Positions 1-11,906 of a stretch of DNA of 64,000 nucleotides are shown piece by piece. Each line of letters opens with the position of its first letter. The first letter of the stretch is position 1. Under the pieces are notes generated by a model, which was not told where the DNA came from, did not search any database, and saw only the letters and a list, made by a program, of their open reading frames with translations. A program made the position numbers and the translations under genes. Origin of the DNA: Brachypterus glaber (Eukaryota; Arthropoda; Insecta; Coleoptera; Kateretidae). Location of the stretch: NCBI GenBank assembly GCA_958510825.1, contig OY294049.1:23326945-23390944 (forward strand), read 5' to 3'.

Positions 1-432
1 CGTACATCAAACTGTGGTCATAATATTACCAATAAATAAAAAAATTAGTTGCTACTATATTTTTAAAAATTTACCAAAGACGAATATATGGCGGTCCCAT
101 TTTGAAATTTGGGTAACTAAATTTACTTTATCATCAAAATAACTTCCAACTAACAAACTACACTTTGTCTGAAGTCTCTATATCTTACCGTTATAGAGAT
201 ACAGCTGTTTAAAAATTATACGTTTTAGAAAAATTGGGCATTTTTGTCATTTTAAAATGCCATAACTCCAAAAATAAATGTCAACAAAATCTGAAAAAAA
301 ATCAGGTTCTTTTTGGACAAATATAGCACACTTGAGCCAAAAGTAGGCAAATCAAAAAAGTCAGTTTTCCTTGGGTCCTATTTGGAACAGAATCACCCTA
401 TAGGGATTTATAGGTAATATATGCATACGTGA

Positions 433-588
433 TATCGTAGATAAACCTTTTCTAAAGGTTTCATCGTAGTTGCGTTGAGAAATCACGATGTAGCATTTTT
501 TATACATTGTTATCATAGAAAAACCTTTTATAAAAGTTGCATAGTGGTTGCGCTGAAAAGTCACAATGTACCCCTTTTTAAGAATTCT
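433..588. repeat. diverged tandem duplication, 78-bp unit
   Basis: A block starting TATCGTAGATAAACC at 433 recurs as TATCATAGAAAAACC at 511. Both copies end in a similar TCACRATGTA motif, and they differ at several positions. This is direct sequence similarity; no function is implied. Confidence 0.7.
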
Positions 589-817
589 TCAGGATATCTG
601 CACAACCTCACGTGTTTAGTGCGAAGGTGCATACATAGATCTGCGACAGCAGCACTGTCGCGTACGCCACAGTCCCCCGGTCTTGAATTTCGACCAATCA
701 CATGCCAACGACCCCAAGTGTGATTAAAAAAAATAAACCACAGTGGGTGTCGCTGGTTTGTGGTTTGTTAAAATAGGCTGTCAAAATGTGTCGCTATCAT
801 GACTAGCTACTGCCTTT

Positions 818-876
818 CTAAGCTGAAAGGTCCTATCTGTGTATGAAACCTATGTAGATAGAACCTTTCAGCTTAG
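818..876. repeat. hairpin with 21-bp arms
   Basis: Positions 818-838 and 856-876 are reverse complements with a single mismatch, separated by a 17-nt loop. The stem begins CTAAGCTGAAAGGT. It could be the core of a small foldback element or simply a local palindrome; flanking target duplications are not evident. Confidence 0.8.
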
Positions 877-1181
877 CACGGCATTATTCTATAATAGCCC
901 TTGCCTAAAGTATAGTTCAGAATTTTTTTAACGCGACAGCAACAGTTTTTGACAGCTTATTTTAACTAATCACAGTCAGGTTGGATTGAGGTTGGTCGCT
1001 GGCTTGTGATTGGTAAAATTTAAAGTTGAGGAAGTGTCGCGTAACATCTGAGGCGTTTGATTCTCTTTAAATGGATGCTTTAATTAAGACCGCTTGACAT
1101 CAATTAAAAAAAATGTATCTTACGAAATGAGCCACAAAGGTCCCTAGGGGCCAGTTGTTGAGGGCTATGAACCCCGCACTG

Positions 1182-1206
1182 AACTAAACTAAACTAAACT
1201 AAACTA
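1182..1206. repeat. (AAACT)n microsatellite
   Basis: Five tandem AAACT-type units follow a less AT-rich stretch (about 1130-1180). Pentamer tails like this often end non-LTR retrotransposons, so the upstream 100-150 bp may be a 3' UTR scrap, but no coding part is recognisable. Confidence 0.65.
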
Positions 1207-2167
1207 GCAGATGGGTATCTTTAAACTAAATAAAAACATATTTATATTTCTATCAATCTTTTAAAACTGTTGCAGTGCGATGGACTTTTTAAATGTTTTC
1301 ATAAATATTTACATTTATAAACCGCAGTAGCATTCCACTACCCTTTATTTCTGATTTTCGCATACACTGTGTACTACACAGTATATCTTTTGGTATGTAA
1401 ATGTAAGGTAATTTAATAATACTGATTTTTTAAACAATTTTTATAAGAATAATACAGTTTTATTCAGTGTCGGACTGGGTGCATGATGGCCTACCGGGAA
1501 AGGTGGCCACAAAAATTATAACGTGCAAATCGTCGGGAAGGTCACATACCCTTAGAATTTGTTACCTAGTAAATACTGAACGTTTTTGCATTAACCGGGT
1601 GAGTTTTATTTATGTCCACCCCTAAAATTAAGATTAATCTTCATTCGATAAAAACGAAACTTTAGTGATTTGTATTATTTTACATTGGCTATAAAATAGC
1701 GGATTTAATTTTTTTTTGTTTAACTTTTGGTTTCGCCGGAAATGGCATGTATATGTTTTTTTTTTTAATGGAACACCCTGTAATTTTTTACATTTTTGAA
1801 TTCAGCCCAAAATTTTATGTATAAAAAAATGATTTGTTTTTTTTTTTACTTTTATTTTTTTTTATTTTTTGTTTTTATCATATAAAAACGAGATACACAT
1901 ACACTTTTTGCTTACCTAATCTTTAAAGTAAATTATAATTTTTGCATAAGAAAAATAGCGGAAAAATACCTACTCTACAAATAAATTTTATGAATTTTTA
2001 ATTTTTTAAAACAGATTCGATTCAGAATCCTGGACAATTCCTAAATACCAATTTTCATCAGATCCAATAAAATCTAACAGATTTAGCCGCCATTTTGGAT
2101 CCGAGATTTTGAATTTTGAATTTTTAAAAACAAAATCGGTTTCAGCATTAGGAACTAGGGAAAACTT

Positions 2168-2403
2168 CTTGTTACTAATTTTTACTCATTATGACCAAAA
2201 GCGGGGCTTTGCCAAAAACGCAGTTTTACTCAAAAAGATGTAATGCTACACAAAAGTTTAATTTATTTCTTTATAGAAAACCCCTTGTTACTAATTTTTA
2301 CTCTATTACGACCAAAAGCGGAGCTTGGTCAAAAACGAAGTTTCACTCAAAAAGTATATGTAATGCTACACAAAAGTTCAATTTATATCTTTATACAAAA
2401 AAT
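2168..2403. repeat. tandem duplication, 116-bp unit
   Basis: Two head-to-tail copies begin with CTTGTTACTAATTTTTACT at 2168 and 2284. The second copy carries small insertions. The ORF spanning both is a by-product of the duplication and is not proposed as a gene. Confidence 0.8.
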
Positions 2404-3553
2404 AACTGGCTAAAACGAGCATCTAGGCAAAAAAAGTACTTAGTGTAGACTACCAAATGACTTATGGTATTTAAAAATCGGTAGCGTTATGCAATGTTAT
2501 TTTACATTAAAAGTGGAAATTTTGCTTAAAATATTAGGTTTCTGCTAATTTAAAAGTACACAAATCGTATGAATAAAAAAGTTTTAGTAATTAAATAAGA
2601 AATTTAATGAGTTTAATCTTTTTTAATTATTTTAATTTAAAACAGAACTTAAATGATTGTTTATTTAAAAGTATAGTATTTATTTTAATACTAAAAGCAT
2701 TGAAAAAATTATATGTTTTTTTAGTTTAAACCCTTGTAGAAAAAAAACGCTTTGATATAATTTAATAAAATTTTGAGAAAAATTTTTCTAACTGTTCCTT
2801 AAATGAATAATATTCGTTTGCCCTATTACTTTTTTGAAATTCAGAAGTGAATTTTGTCGACTTTTTGCCAAAAACGCAGCTCTCCTGGCCCATAGTGTGA
2901 CTGACAGACAGACAGACAGACAGACACACATAATTTGTTTTTGTAAGCTACAGCAACTAAGTTTTGTCTTTGTGTGGCCACAATTTAATTTTTAAGGTGC
3001 CTACTCAGCATTTTACCGGTTGCCTGGCAGTGCAGTCCGCCACTGACTGTACGTATTGATTTCAAACCGAAGCAAAAATAATATCTGTGAAATTCGAAAA
3101 ATTCTGGAAAAAATTAAACGTGTCGCTACGACATTTAACTAATTATCGGTATTTTATATCCAATTTTTGTAAACAAGCCAAAGCAAGCACAGTGTTAAAA
3201 AAGCACCCTGGTAACAATAAGAAGACTTTCTTTTCTCCTTCCTGATATTAACACAAACCTGTAAAATTACTTCTGTTCAACAAGAGCGTGTCTTTGATTA
3301 TTCAAAAAATTTAAAAGATATCTCCGCCATATTTAACAGCGTAAATCTCCTATCTCTGTACTATTTCTGTAGCACTGATTTTTTTCTGTAGTAGTCGAAT
3401 TGTGACGAGCACACGTTAAAGAAAATCAGTTTACGCCAAGATATTTGAGGCGGTCGACCGCGGTCTTTTTGTGCCTGCATCCGCGAGGATCTAAATTAAG
3501 GGTCGCCAATGCATCAGTGATTAAAAAGTCTAAATGCTTGGTCTTACTGTTAA
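2404..3553. other. non-coding stretch with (GACA)n
   Basis: No gene is seen. A (GACA)n run lies at 2903-2925 and is followed by an AT-rich stretch that looks like degraded repeat DNA. Nothing else is supported. Confidence 0.55.
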
Positions 3554-4132
3554 ATGCATTTGGTCCAGCGCACAGTTAGGCACCCCGTAAAAATTCATGT
3601 ACGGGGATGCTTTTCAGAACGTGTATTTAGTTACCTAAATTTGTTTACTGAGAATATGAACGCTCACAAAATTTTGAAAATTTACCAGCGTGGACTTATA
3701 AAGTCAGTAAAAAGGATGTTTAGATCAAAAAAAAAAAATGGATATTACAAGAGGACAATGATCGAAAATACCGCAGTCGACTCTGCACCGATTGGAAGTG
3801 GCATCACGACGTTACTTTGTCCTTCACAACCACCGGATGCAAATCCGATCGAAAACGTGTGGGGACTTTTGAAGTCCAAACTTGAAGGGACAAAACTGCT
3901 AAATTTGAAGCAGCTCGCAGCAGCCATTCGTGATAAATGGAGTTCGTTGACAGTAAAATACGCAGAAAGTATGCCAAAAAGGTTTCAAGCCATTCCACAG
4001 AGGGCCAGGGGAAAAAAAGTGGACAAAATTCTGAATTTTTGCATACGGCTATTTTTGATACCGCTGATTTCGAATAAAATAATGAAAAAATTAAAAAAAA
4101 TTTTTTCGCGCTACAGGGTGGTCCAAAATTTT
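3554..4132 (+). pseudogene. broken Tc1-like transposase with 3' terminal repeat
   Basis: The C-terminal half of a Tc1/mariner (DDE_3) transposase. The open frame contains the family motif PDANPIENVWGLLK, which carries the last acidic residue of the DD34E triad. The second catalytic Asp motif (EDND, at 3751) lies in a different frame, so at least two compensating frameshifts interrupt the gene. The N-terminal DNA-binding domains and the first Asp are absent. The reading frame runs into the terminal repeat, and a typical Tc1/mariner end, CAGGGTGGTCCAAAA, begins at 4114. The copy is dead and 5'-truncated. The family assignment is secure; the exact left boundary is not visible. Confidence 0.85.
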
Positions 4133-4561
4133 ATATTTCTTCTTCAATATATTATGCCATCTGTAAAATAAACTATTTTTTTTAATCATACAATATGTAC
4201 TTAAGTATCATCAGATATGTCTAAAAATATATTACATAATTAGTAAAGTGTCTGTATCGTAATATAAAGGTCCTAGAAACGTGAAAATAGTAACTATCAA
4301 TTTAAATCATAAATTAAAAAAAATATATCCATTTGTTAAGTGTGCCTTTCCATGGAGATTTTTCCTTAACTATAGTAATATTATTCTATGGAAAACAGAG
4401 AAAAATAATAAAGTTTTTTATATACGTATTTTTTACGTAGATTTTAACAACAGGTTAATGGTAATCCAATAATTTTGGCTTAACGCACGAAATGTTTGAT
4501 AAAATACATTGAAATACATAATCAATAGAAGACATTTGACACATTTTTATAAAGATCGTAA

Positions 4562-4712
4562 GAAAAATAAAATTTTGGACCACCCTGGTGGAGCGGAAAT
4601 TTTTTTTTGAATTTTTTCATTATTTTATTCGAAATCAGCGGTATCAAAAATAGCCGTATGCAAAAATTCAGAATTTTGTCCACTTTTTTTTTCCCTGGCC
4701 CTCTGTGCATTC
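4562..4712 (-). repeat. second Tc1 terminal repeat in opposite orientation
   Basis: This segment is the reverse complement of about 3997-4140, ending in the same CAGGGTGGTCC motif (read on the minus strand near 4581-4587). It is either the other end of a composite Tc1 copy or a second solo end; about 420 bp of AT-rich DNA separate the arms. Confidence 0.8.
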
Positions 4713-4734
4713 TGGATAACAACGAAGATTTCAC

Positions 4735-6013
4735 GGTGTACTTAGTAGGAGAGAAATAGCATTCACTTTAATGTAAAAGAAATGAATAAATAAATATCGT
4801 TCATAGGACAAAAAATATTGTAGACATGCTCTTGTTAAACAGACTGTAAATTGACTTAATTGTCCAAATAAAAGGTGGTTTGGGTTCTTATGGATGAAAA
4901 ATAAGGATGTGATTTTCGGAATCAGCATAACAAAAACTGTAAGAAGGAGTTCTCGGATTCCAAGTGTAGATTCCAATCCCGAAATTCGAGATCCCAATAT
5001 TTCGGTTATCCCGAATTTTTTTTTGTTTGGGACTCCCAAAAAAGTCCCGAAGTCAAGAAAGTGGTCCCGAAAATAACCGAAAAAATTTAAAATAATTTAG
5101 TTTACTTATAAGGAGACATTCGACGTTTTTTCCGTGTTGGCAACTAAACTTCGGACGATCAAAGACTTAAATCTGTACCACCCGAGGTAAACGACACCAT
5201 GTCACAAAAACGTAATTTTTCGATTTTTTTTAGCTTTAAACGCATGGACATGGCTTTGTTTTCCATTGTATTATTTCCGTTATTTATAGTAACAGGATAT
5301 AGTGCCCTGTATCTCTATATAAAGCGAAAAATGCAAGTCAAGGACATAGTACTAACTCTATTTTACAAAAAATGGTGTCCTTTACCTCCGGTGTACAGAA
5401 ATTCCTTTGTATTTTTATTTTATTTTTAATCATTTTTGTTATAATTTTATGTTTAATAATCAGAGTCGGGATCGGGATTGGTATAAATTTTCGGAATCGA
5501 GATTGGGATCCCAAAAACTGGATTCCCCAATTCCAAGCAATTTTTTCATAGCTAACATAAAATTTGAATATCAAACATTCTTTTTTTGCTAATTAGGTAT
5601 GCGTAAATTTTTCTTTTATGTTTTGGGCTGTTTTGTGTAAAGAAATTTAAAAACTTTACGGTGATTCTTTTTGTTCAAGATTTTTTGCATTTGTTAAAAA
5701 ACAGCTTTTAAAAAAAGACTTTAATGCATGCTTATACGTTATTTAATAGCCCTTGAAACGTACATTTAATGGTATAGAAATTTAATTTTAGAAAAATCCA
5801 CCACGACAGTAATTAATCTGATCGTAAAAAATAGTTTTTTCTATTTTGCGACTCTTATAGGCTCATAATAACACGAATTTTGAGTATTCTTATAGGCCCA
5901 TAAGAGGTCTGTACTTTTTTTTCTTTTGGGTTGGCAACAGACAAAAGCCTATCGCTTGACGTTTTCCGTGCAAATGTCAATGTCGCTTTAAGGCTTAATT
6001 TTCTTTAAAATTT
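4735..6013. other. non-coding stretch
   Basis: No gene is recognised. At 4957-5080 and again at 5464-5545 there is quasi-repetitive DNA built of TCCCGA and ATTCC-like units. The rest is AT-rich and featureless to me, up to the edge of the BEL/Pao LTR-like segment at 6014. Confidence 0.5.
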
Positions 6014-7695
6014 TGTTTTTAGGTTATTTTTTACCGTGTTAAAATTGCGGCTTGGTTAATTGCAGTGAAAAAGAGATGAATATAAAATTTATCAAAATAT
6101 TTTTTATTACAATTTTAAACATGGTGTAAACTGTAATACCAACCCAAAACAAAAATCCCTAAATCAGTCATCAATTTAAATGTAAGTTTTTTTAAATTTT
6201 AGAGCAAAATAAAAAAAATTGTATAAAGCACTTGTTTCATAACACTTTTTTTGCGCCTTAGTACTTTAGGAAACTCGCCGCAAGCGGCTCGTTTTCTAAA
6301 CTTCTACTCGTGCGCTAAAAACGTATATTTTCAAACTAGTACTTTAATATACTATTATCTGTATATAAGGTTCATTAGGTAAACTGAAAGTGACCATCGT
6401 GTTTGAACTAAATAGAGAACATATTAACATATTATTCACAGCGCCTGCGCTAGAATATATTAACAGTTATTATATTATTCACAGCGCCTGCGCTAGAATA
6501 TATACGGTAGTATATTAAAAAATCGTCCTAGACGAAAAATTCTTGGATATAAATATGTTTCATGAAAAAATAAGCAACTTTTTGTTTTGAAATGCCCGTC
6601 TGTCCGTCCGTCCGTCCGTAGTCTGTCCGATGTCACGATTTTTGGAAACACGATAACTCAAGAACTAATAATCCGATCGACTTGAAATTTTCAGGAAAAA
6701 TCAAGTTACGAGAGGAATATTCCTATTGTTTTTAAAAGTAATCCCACCAAAAACAAAAAAGTTATGGGGGTTAAACTTTTTAAAAAACCGAAAAAAACTG
6801 AAAGAAAATTAAGATTGACGTAACATTTTTAGGAAAAAATACTTTTGTTATAAGGCGCAATTCTCCCAATTTTTAATGTAATACACCCAACAACAAAAAA
6901 GTTATGGGAGGTTAAACTTTTTAAAAAATAAAAAAAACTATCATTAAAAAACAAAAATAATTTCAAATTTTTTTCGTTTATTTGCAAAAAGAAAATAAAC
7001 AAAAATTTATTTTTTTTTTAGTTTTTTTTTGAAAAAAAAAAAACCTGGCACACATACACGGTGTATTTGAAATAGCATAACATGTGATTCTACATGATAA
7101 AATATGACAAAAAGTTCCCCTTTGAAAGTGGCTAAAAAAATTGGTTTTTATTTATAACTCGGGAACCCTTTGAGATATATCAACGAGGTTTTGCACTAAT
7201 CCTACCAAGGCCCGTTTTTATGTGTTATTTTCATGTACTTGTTTCAACCAGGGGTGTACGAAACTGGGGGTGCTTATCACTTTTTTGTCCCAAACTTTTT
7301 TCTGTGTAACTTTTTTGCAATTTTATTTTTGAAATATGATTCCCCAGGTCAAAATACATAAAAAAGGTACTCTTATTGTAATACTGCAGGATTAACCATT
7401 TTCGAGAAAAATTAATTTGAAGGTGAAATTCCACGGCTCGAGGACGAAAAATTAAATACTAAAATGTTGAAAACCAAAATTTTAATGATGCAGGGCGAAT
7501 GTACATTAAAAACTAAGAAAAAAACATCATATACAGGTACTTCCAAAAATTAAACCTAATAGAGCTATTGATACAAAAGGGATGATTAATTATATACAAA
7601 TTGAAAAATATATTATATTGACACTTTTTATTCTATATGACAATTTCAAAGATTGACAACCAAAAACTCACAGGTACAGGTAACAATTTATAACA
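6014..7695 (-). repeat. LTR-like segment, copy 1
   Basis: On the minus strand the segment starts TGTTATAAATTG directly after a purine tract and ends in CA at 6014, as an LTR should. It is 1682 bp. It contains a (TCCG)n-rich patch near 6597-6630, a hairpin at about 6266-6300 and a 340-bp portion (7120-7460) related to the foldback element at 56.2-57.4 kb. The LTR call rests on the TG/CA ends and the adjacent polypurine tract, not on an independent 5' copy. Confidence 0.7.
6431..6503. repeat. 43-bp direct repeat inside the LTR
   Basis: ATTATTCACAGCGCCTGCGC and the following TAGAATATAT occur at 6431-6460 and again at 6474-6503 (also at +4151). The GCGCCTGCGC core is GC-rich in very AT-rich DNA. 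A doubled protein-binding site in the LTR promoter is possible, but this is inference. Confidence 0.75.
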
Positions 7696-7710
7696 TTCTC
7701 CCACCTTTTG
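7696..7710 (-). other. BEL/Pao polypurine tract
   Basis: On the minus strand the 15 bases read CAAAAGGTGGGAGAA and abut the LTR start TGTTATAA. This is the expected site for plus-strand priming. An identical tract lies at 11847-11861. Confidence 0.7.
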
Positions 7711-7755
7711 ATTTTAATACAGAAAACAAAATATTAAAATTCATTATTTGTCGTC

Positions 7756-8115
7756 TTATTTTTTTTTATACTCTTCTGTTTTTAAGTCTTTAGATGTCAT
7801 TTCTAGCGGATATAATCTCTGGATAGGACGCACAAGTTCTCCTGTAGCTAGTTTTAGTTTTGCAACCCGCACGTGTCCATCTTTTCCTGGGATAAGTTTC
7901 ATTATTCGTGCAAGGGGCCAATCTAGCCTTTTCTCGTTATCGTTTCCAACCATTACAACATCTCCTTCCTTTAAATTATACATATCTTCCTTACGATTTT
8001 TCTTATGAGAGAGTTGGCCCAAATATTCAATACGGAACCGTTGCCGTAATTGATTTCTTAATTTATGTCGATACCTGAATCTTCTACTTAAACTGAACTC
8101 ATCTATTTGATCCAA
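7756..8115 (-). pseudogene. BEL/Pao DUF5641 domain, unit 1
   Basis: A 119-residue frame with the conserved BEL/Pao C-terminal DUF5641 features: a basic start (RFRYRHKLRNQLRQRF), the central VMVGNDNEKRLDWPLARI block and the terminal RPIQRLYPLE. It lies just downstream of integrase and before the polypurine tract, where the domain belongs. It is detached from integrase by a frameshift. It is identical to 11907-12266. Confidence 0.88.
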
Positions 8116-8263
8116 ATCAGGTACACCAGAAACAGGATTTCCTGGAGAAACATGGCAGGAGTAAGAGGTATCAGCTCAGTTGAATCTTCGGATACATAAG
8201 TAAGTGGCCTCGAATTAATTATTGCTTTACAATCATAGAGAATGGTGTACATCTCTTCATATG

Positions 8264-9021
8264 TTAGACAACTTTTCTCAATAACTCTTTAATAGAACGC
8301 ACTAGGCGTTCCCACCATCCACCCCACCATGGAGCAAGTGGAGGATTGAAGCGCCATTCGATTTTTTGAATTGAACTATATTCATTGATTTTATTCCAAT
8401 CAATCCCATTTAACTTGGTGTTAGTTCCACTATAATTGGTTTGATTGTCACTGTACATGATACTTCAGTGGACAAAGACGTGACTAGTTCAAGATGTACA
8501 GCCCGATAAACTGCACAAGTGAATAAAGCAATCCATGCTTTTTTCCCACCTTTCAGGTATACTATACCAGCAAAATCTGTCCCAGATACTTCAAATATTG
8601 AAGCATCTCTTATTCTTGATTCCGATAGTATTGCTGGAGTAACTTCCATAGGCATAGCTCGATGACGACAACATGTAGTACATTTTCCGATAACAGTGCG
8701 AATTACTCTTCTACTGAAAAGAATCCATACTTCTTCTCTTAATCGGCTCATTAAGATTTGTACTCCTGCATGATTTAATCTTTGATGATGATATTCGATT
8801 AATTTTATAACAAAGGGATGTTTCGGATGTAGTAAAATTGGATTGCGAAAACAATACTTATCATCGCGATTTGCAATCAAAGTTTTTAAACGAATAACCC
8901 CTGTAACATCTTTAAAAAGATTTAAATAACTTACTCTTAAGTCTTGCTCTCCCTTGAACATTTCTTCCTGACTTAAACGCATTATTGTAAGTTCTGATGA
9001 TTCGAGCTCTGCACTTTTCAA
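8264..9021 (-). pseudogene. BEL/Pao integrase, unit 1
   Basis: Two overlapping frames carry one integrase. The first (9021-8410) has the zinc-binding HH-CC domain (YHHQRLNHAG then CTTC) and the first catalytic Asp (GTDFAG). The second (8458-8264) has the second Asp (YSDNQTNY) and the third acidic residue ([14 protein letters not shown]), as in BEL/Pao integrases. A deletion plus frameshift near 8455 removes the stretch between the first and second Asp, so the enzyme cannot be functional. It is identical to 12415-13172. Confidence 0.9.
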
Positions 9022-9129
9022 TAATCCTATAGCGCGTTCTGCCTGTGGTTTACCACAATTAAAAAGAAACCGTTTAATTCAAGCAACCATTCATACAATT
9101 TTTATGTAATTGGAAAATCTTTCCATATA

Positions 9130-9799
9130 TCAAGGAAGTGATATTGCTTGGTTTTTAACGTCTTTTAAAAGTGAATGGGTATCAAAAATTTCAACTTCTT
9201 TATTTGATCCAATTATTGATTTTCTCATTTCATTATAAACTTCCACTTCGTTTACTGTATACTTATTAATGGGCCAAAAATCAGACGATCGTTTAAGCCA
9301 GTTAGGACCCTTCCACCATTGTGTTTCTAAAAGCTTTTTGGCCGAACAGCCCCTTGATGGTAAATCTGCTGCATTTTCATTACCTGGGACAAACCTCCAG
9401 CAAAACTTGTCGGTCAGAAAACGAATTTCTTGAACCCGATTATACACGAATGTAGTCCACTGTTTTTCCTCTCGAATCCAAGTTAAAACTGTGGTTGAAT
9501 CGCTCCAAAAATTAGTTTTAAAATTTTCCATATTTAAGTCCTTAAAAATATTGTCCATTAACCTTGCTCCCACCATTGCCGCCAAGAGTTCTAAACGTGG
9601 TATTGTTATTTTTTTCAACAGGAGCTACTCGAGATTTAGCTTGTAGTAGTTCTACTTTTACTCCCTCTAGTGTTTCACTCCTTACAAATATTACGGCAGC
9701 ATAAGCATCTTGACTAGCGTCGACTAAGACATGAAAAGACACCGAGTCTGGATCCAGTTTTTCTCCAAAAATCCAACGTGACACTTTTAGTTCTTTCAA
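9130..9799 (-). pseudogene. BEL/Pao RNase H region, unit 1
   Basis: The frame 9799-9542 carries FHVLVDASQDAYAAV (the first RNase H Asp), and the frame 9618-9130 carries IPRLELLAAMVGARL, FWSDSTTVLTWI and the downstream GNENAADLPSRG block. The two are separated by a frameshift at a short homopolymer run near 9605-9615. It connects RT to integrase in the usual BEL/Pao order. It is identical to 13281-13950. Confidence 0.88.
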
Positions 9800-9992
9800 A
9801 AGAACTAATTGTTCATGCCACTTACAAAACTCTATTTTTGTATCTTCAGGTACTTGGGAATCCCAATCTATTGACTTTGCCCATTTTTTGCAGTATACGT
9901 TTGGGACGGAGTAGTACTGGACACACTATACCCATAGGATCGAATATTTTATGTGCCATTGATAGAATCACTCTTTTAGTTATCTTCTCGGG

Positions 9993-10164
9993 TTACAGTT
10001 CTTCTAGGACACCACTTCCAAGCATCAGAACATCTTCCGTTTTATTCCAAACTGGTCCTAATACTGATGTTTTGCAGTCCAAAGTTTCTTCTCCTGAGTA
10101 CTCCCACCCTCTTAGATTGAAGCACCCTGTAGCTAAGACTGTTGTTGCTTGAACTATGAAATTG
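9993..10164 (-). pseudogene. 3' stub of BEL/Pao RT, unit 1
   Basis: On the minus strand, unit 1 begins inside the RT connection region directly after the LTR of unit 2, with no fingers or palm motifs. It shows where the duplicated segment was cut: at TGT, in the middle of pol. Confidence 0.75.
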
Positions 10165-11846
10165 TGTTTTTAGGTTATTTTTTACCGTGTTAAAATTGCG
10201 GCTTGGTTAATTGCAGTGAAAAAGAGATGAATATAAAATTTATCAAAATATTTTTTATTACAATTTTAAACATGGTGTAAACTGTAATACCAACCCAAAA
10301 CAAAAATCCCTAAATCAGTCATCAATTTAAATGTAAGTTTTTTTAAATTTTAGAGCAAAATAAAAAAAATTGTATAAAGCACTTGTTTCATAACACTTTT
10401 TTTGCGCCTTAGTACTTTAGGAAACTCGCCGCAAGCGGCTCGTTTTCTAAACTTCTACTCGTGCGCTAAAAACGTATATTTTCAAACTAGTACTTTAATA
10501 TACTATTATCTGTATATAAGGTTCATTAGGTAAACTGAAAGTGACCATCGTGTTTGAACTAAATAGAGAACATATTAACATATTATTCACAGCGCCTGCG
10601 CTAGAATATATTAACAGTTATTATATTATTCACAGCGCCTGCGCTAGAATATATACGGTAGTATATTAAAAAATCGTCCTAGACGAAAAATTCTTGGATA
10701 TAAATATGTTTCATGAAAAAATAAGCAACTTTTTGTTTTGAAATGCCCGTCTGTCCGTCCGTCCGTCCGTAGTCTGTCCGATGTCACGATTTTTGGAAAC
10801 ACGATAACTCAAGAACTAATAATCCGATCGACTTGAAATTTTCAGGAAAAATCAAGTTACGAGAGGAATATTCCTATTGTTTTTAAAAGTAATCCCACCA
10901 AAAACAAAAAAGTTATGGGGGTTAAACTTTTTAAAAAACCGAAAAAAACTGAAAGAAAATTAAGATTGACGTAACATTTTTAGGAAAAAATACTTTTGTT
11001 ATAAGGCGCAATTCTCCCAATTTTTAATGTAATACACCCAACAACAAAAAAGTTATGGGAGGTTAAACTTTTTAAAAAATAAAAAAAACTATCATTAAAA
11101 AACAAAAATAATTTCAAATTTTTTTCGTTTATTTGCAAAAAGAAAATAAACAAAAATTTATTTTTTTTTTAGTTTTTTTTTGAAAAAAAAAAAACCTGGC
11201 ACACATACACGGTGTATTTGAAATAGCATAACATGTGATTCTACATGATAAAATATGACAAAAAGTTCCCCTTTGAAAGTGGCTAAAAAAATCGGTTTTT
11301 ATTTATAACTCGGGAACCCTTTGAGATATATCAACGAGGTTTTGCACTAATCCTACCAAGGCCCGTTTTTATGTGTTATTTTCATGTACTTGTTTCAACC
11401 AGGGGTGTACGAAACTGGGGGTGCTTATCACTTTTTTGTCCCAAACTTTTTTCTGTGTAACTTTTTTGCAATTTTATTTTTGAAATATGATTCCCCAGGT
11501 CAAAATACATAAAAAAGGTACTCTTATTGTAATACTGCAGGATTAACCATTTTCGAGAAAAATTAATTTGAAGGTGAAATTCCACGGCTCGAGGACGAAA
11601 AATTAAATACTAAAATGTTGAAAACCAAAATTTTAATGATGCAGGGCGAATGTACATTAAAAACTAAGAAAAAAACATCATATACAGGTACTTCCAAAAA
11701 TTAAACCTAATAGAGCTATTGATACAAAAGGGATGATTAATTATATACAAATTGAAAAATATATTATATTGACACTTTTTATTCTATATGACAATTTCAA
11801 AGATTGACAACCAAAAACTCACAGGTACAGGTAACAATTTATAACA
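10165..11846 (-). repeat. LTR-like segment, copy 2
   Basis: The second copy of the 1682-bp LTR-like segment, with the same terminal dinucleotides and the same adjoining polypurine tract (11847-11861). It sits between the two internal regions, so the layout on the minus strand is gag-pol, LTR, 3' pol, LTR. Confidence 0.7.
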
Positions 11847-11906
11847 TTCTCCCACCTTTTGATTTTAATACAGAAAACAAAATATTAAAATTCATTATTT
11901 GTCGTC

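Larger units (their letters stand above)
1..2167. other. AT-rich non-coding stretch
   Basis: I see no credible gene in this stretch. The short ORFs have no recognisable domain. It contains a 78-bp tandem duplication, a hairpin and a short pentamer array that are listed separately, plus long T and A runs around 1690-1870. Confidence 0.6.
6014..10164 (-). repeat. 4151-bp tandem duplication, unit 1
   Basis: The unit matches 10165-14315 at an offset of exactly 4151 bp; the one substitution I noticed is T versus C near 7142/11293. Unit 1 begins at 6014, where TG opens the LTR-like segment on the plus strand. A TGT triplet is shared at 6014-6016, 10165-10167 and 14316-14318, so the junction has 3-nt microhomology. 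Confidence 0.95.

Noticed and set aside
2191..2448. 85-codon ORF over the 116-bp tandem repeat
   Set aside because: The peptide is just the doubled repeat unit, with no conserved domain.
5199..5592. Short ORFs on both strands near 5.2-5.6 kb
   Set aside because: Low-complexity, hydrophobic or aromatic translations of AT-rich DNA; no domain.
9778..10152. 124-codon plus-strand ORF (and its copy at 13929-14303)
   Set aside because: It is antisense to BEL/Pao RT and RNase H coding sequence and has no domain of its own.
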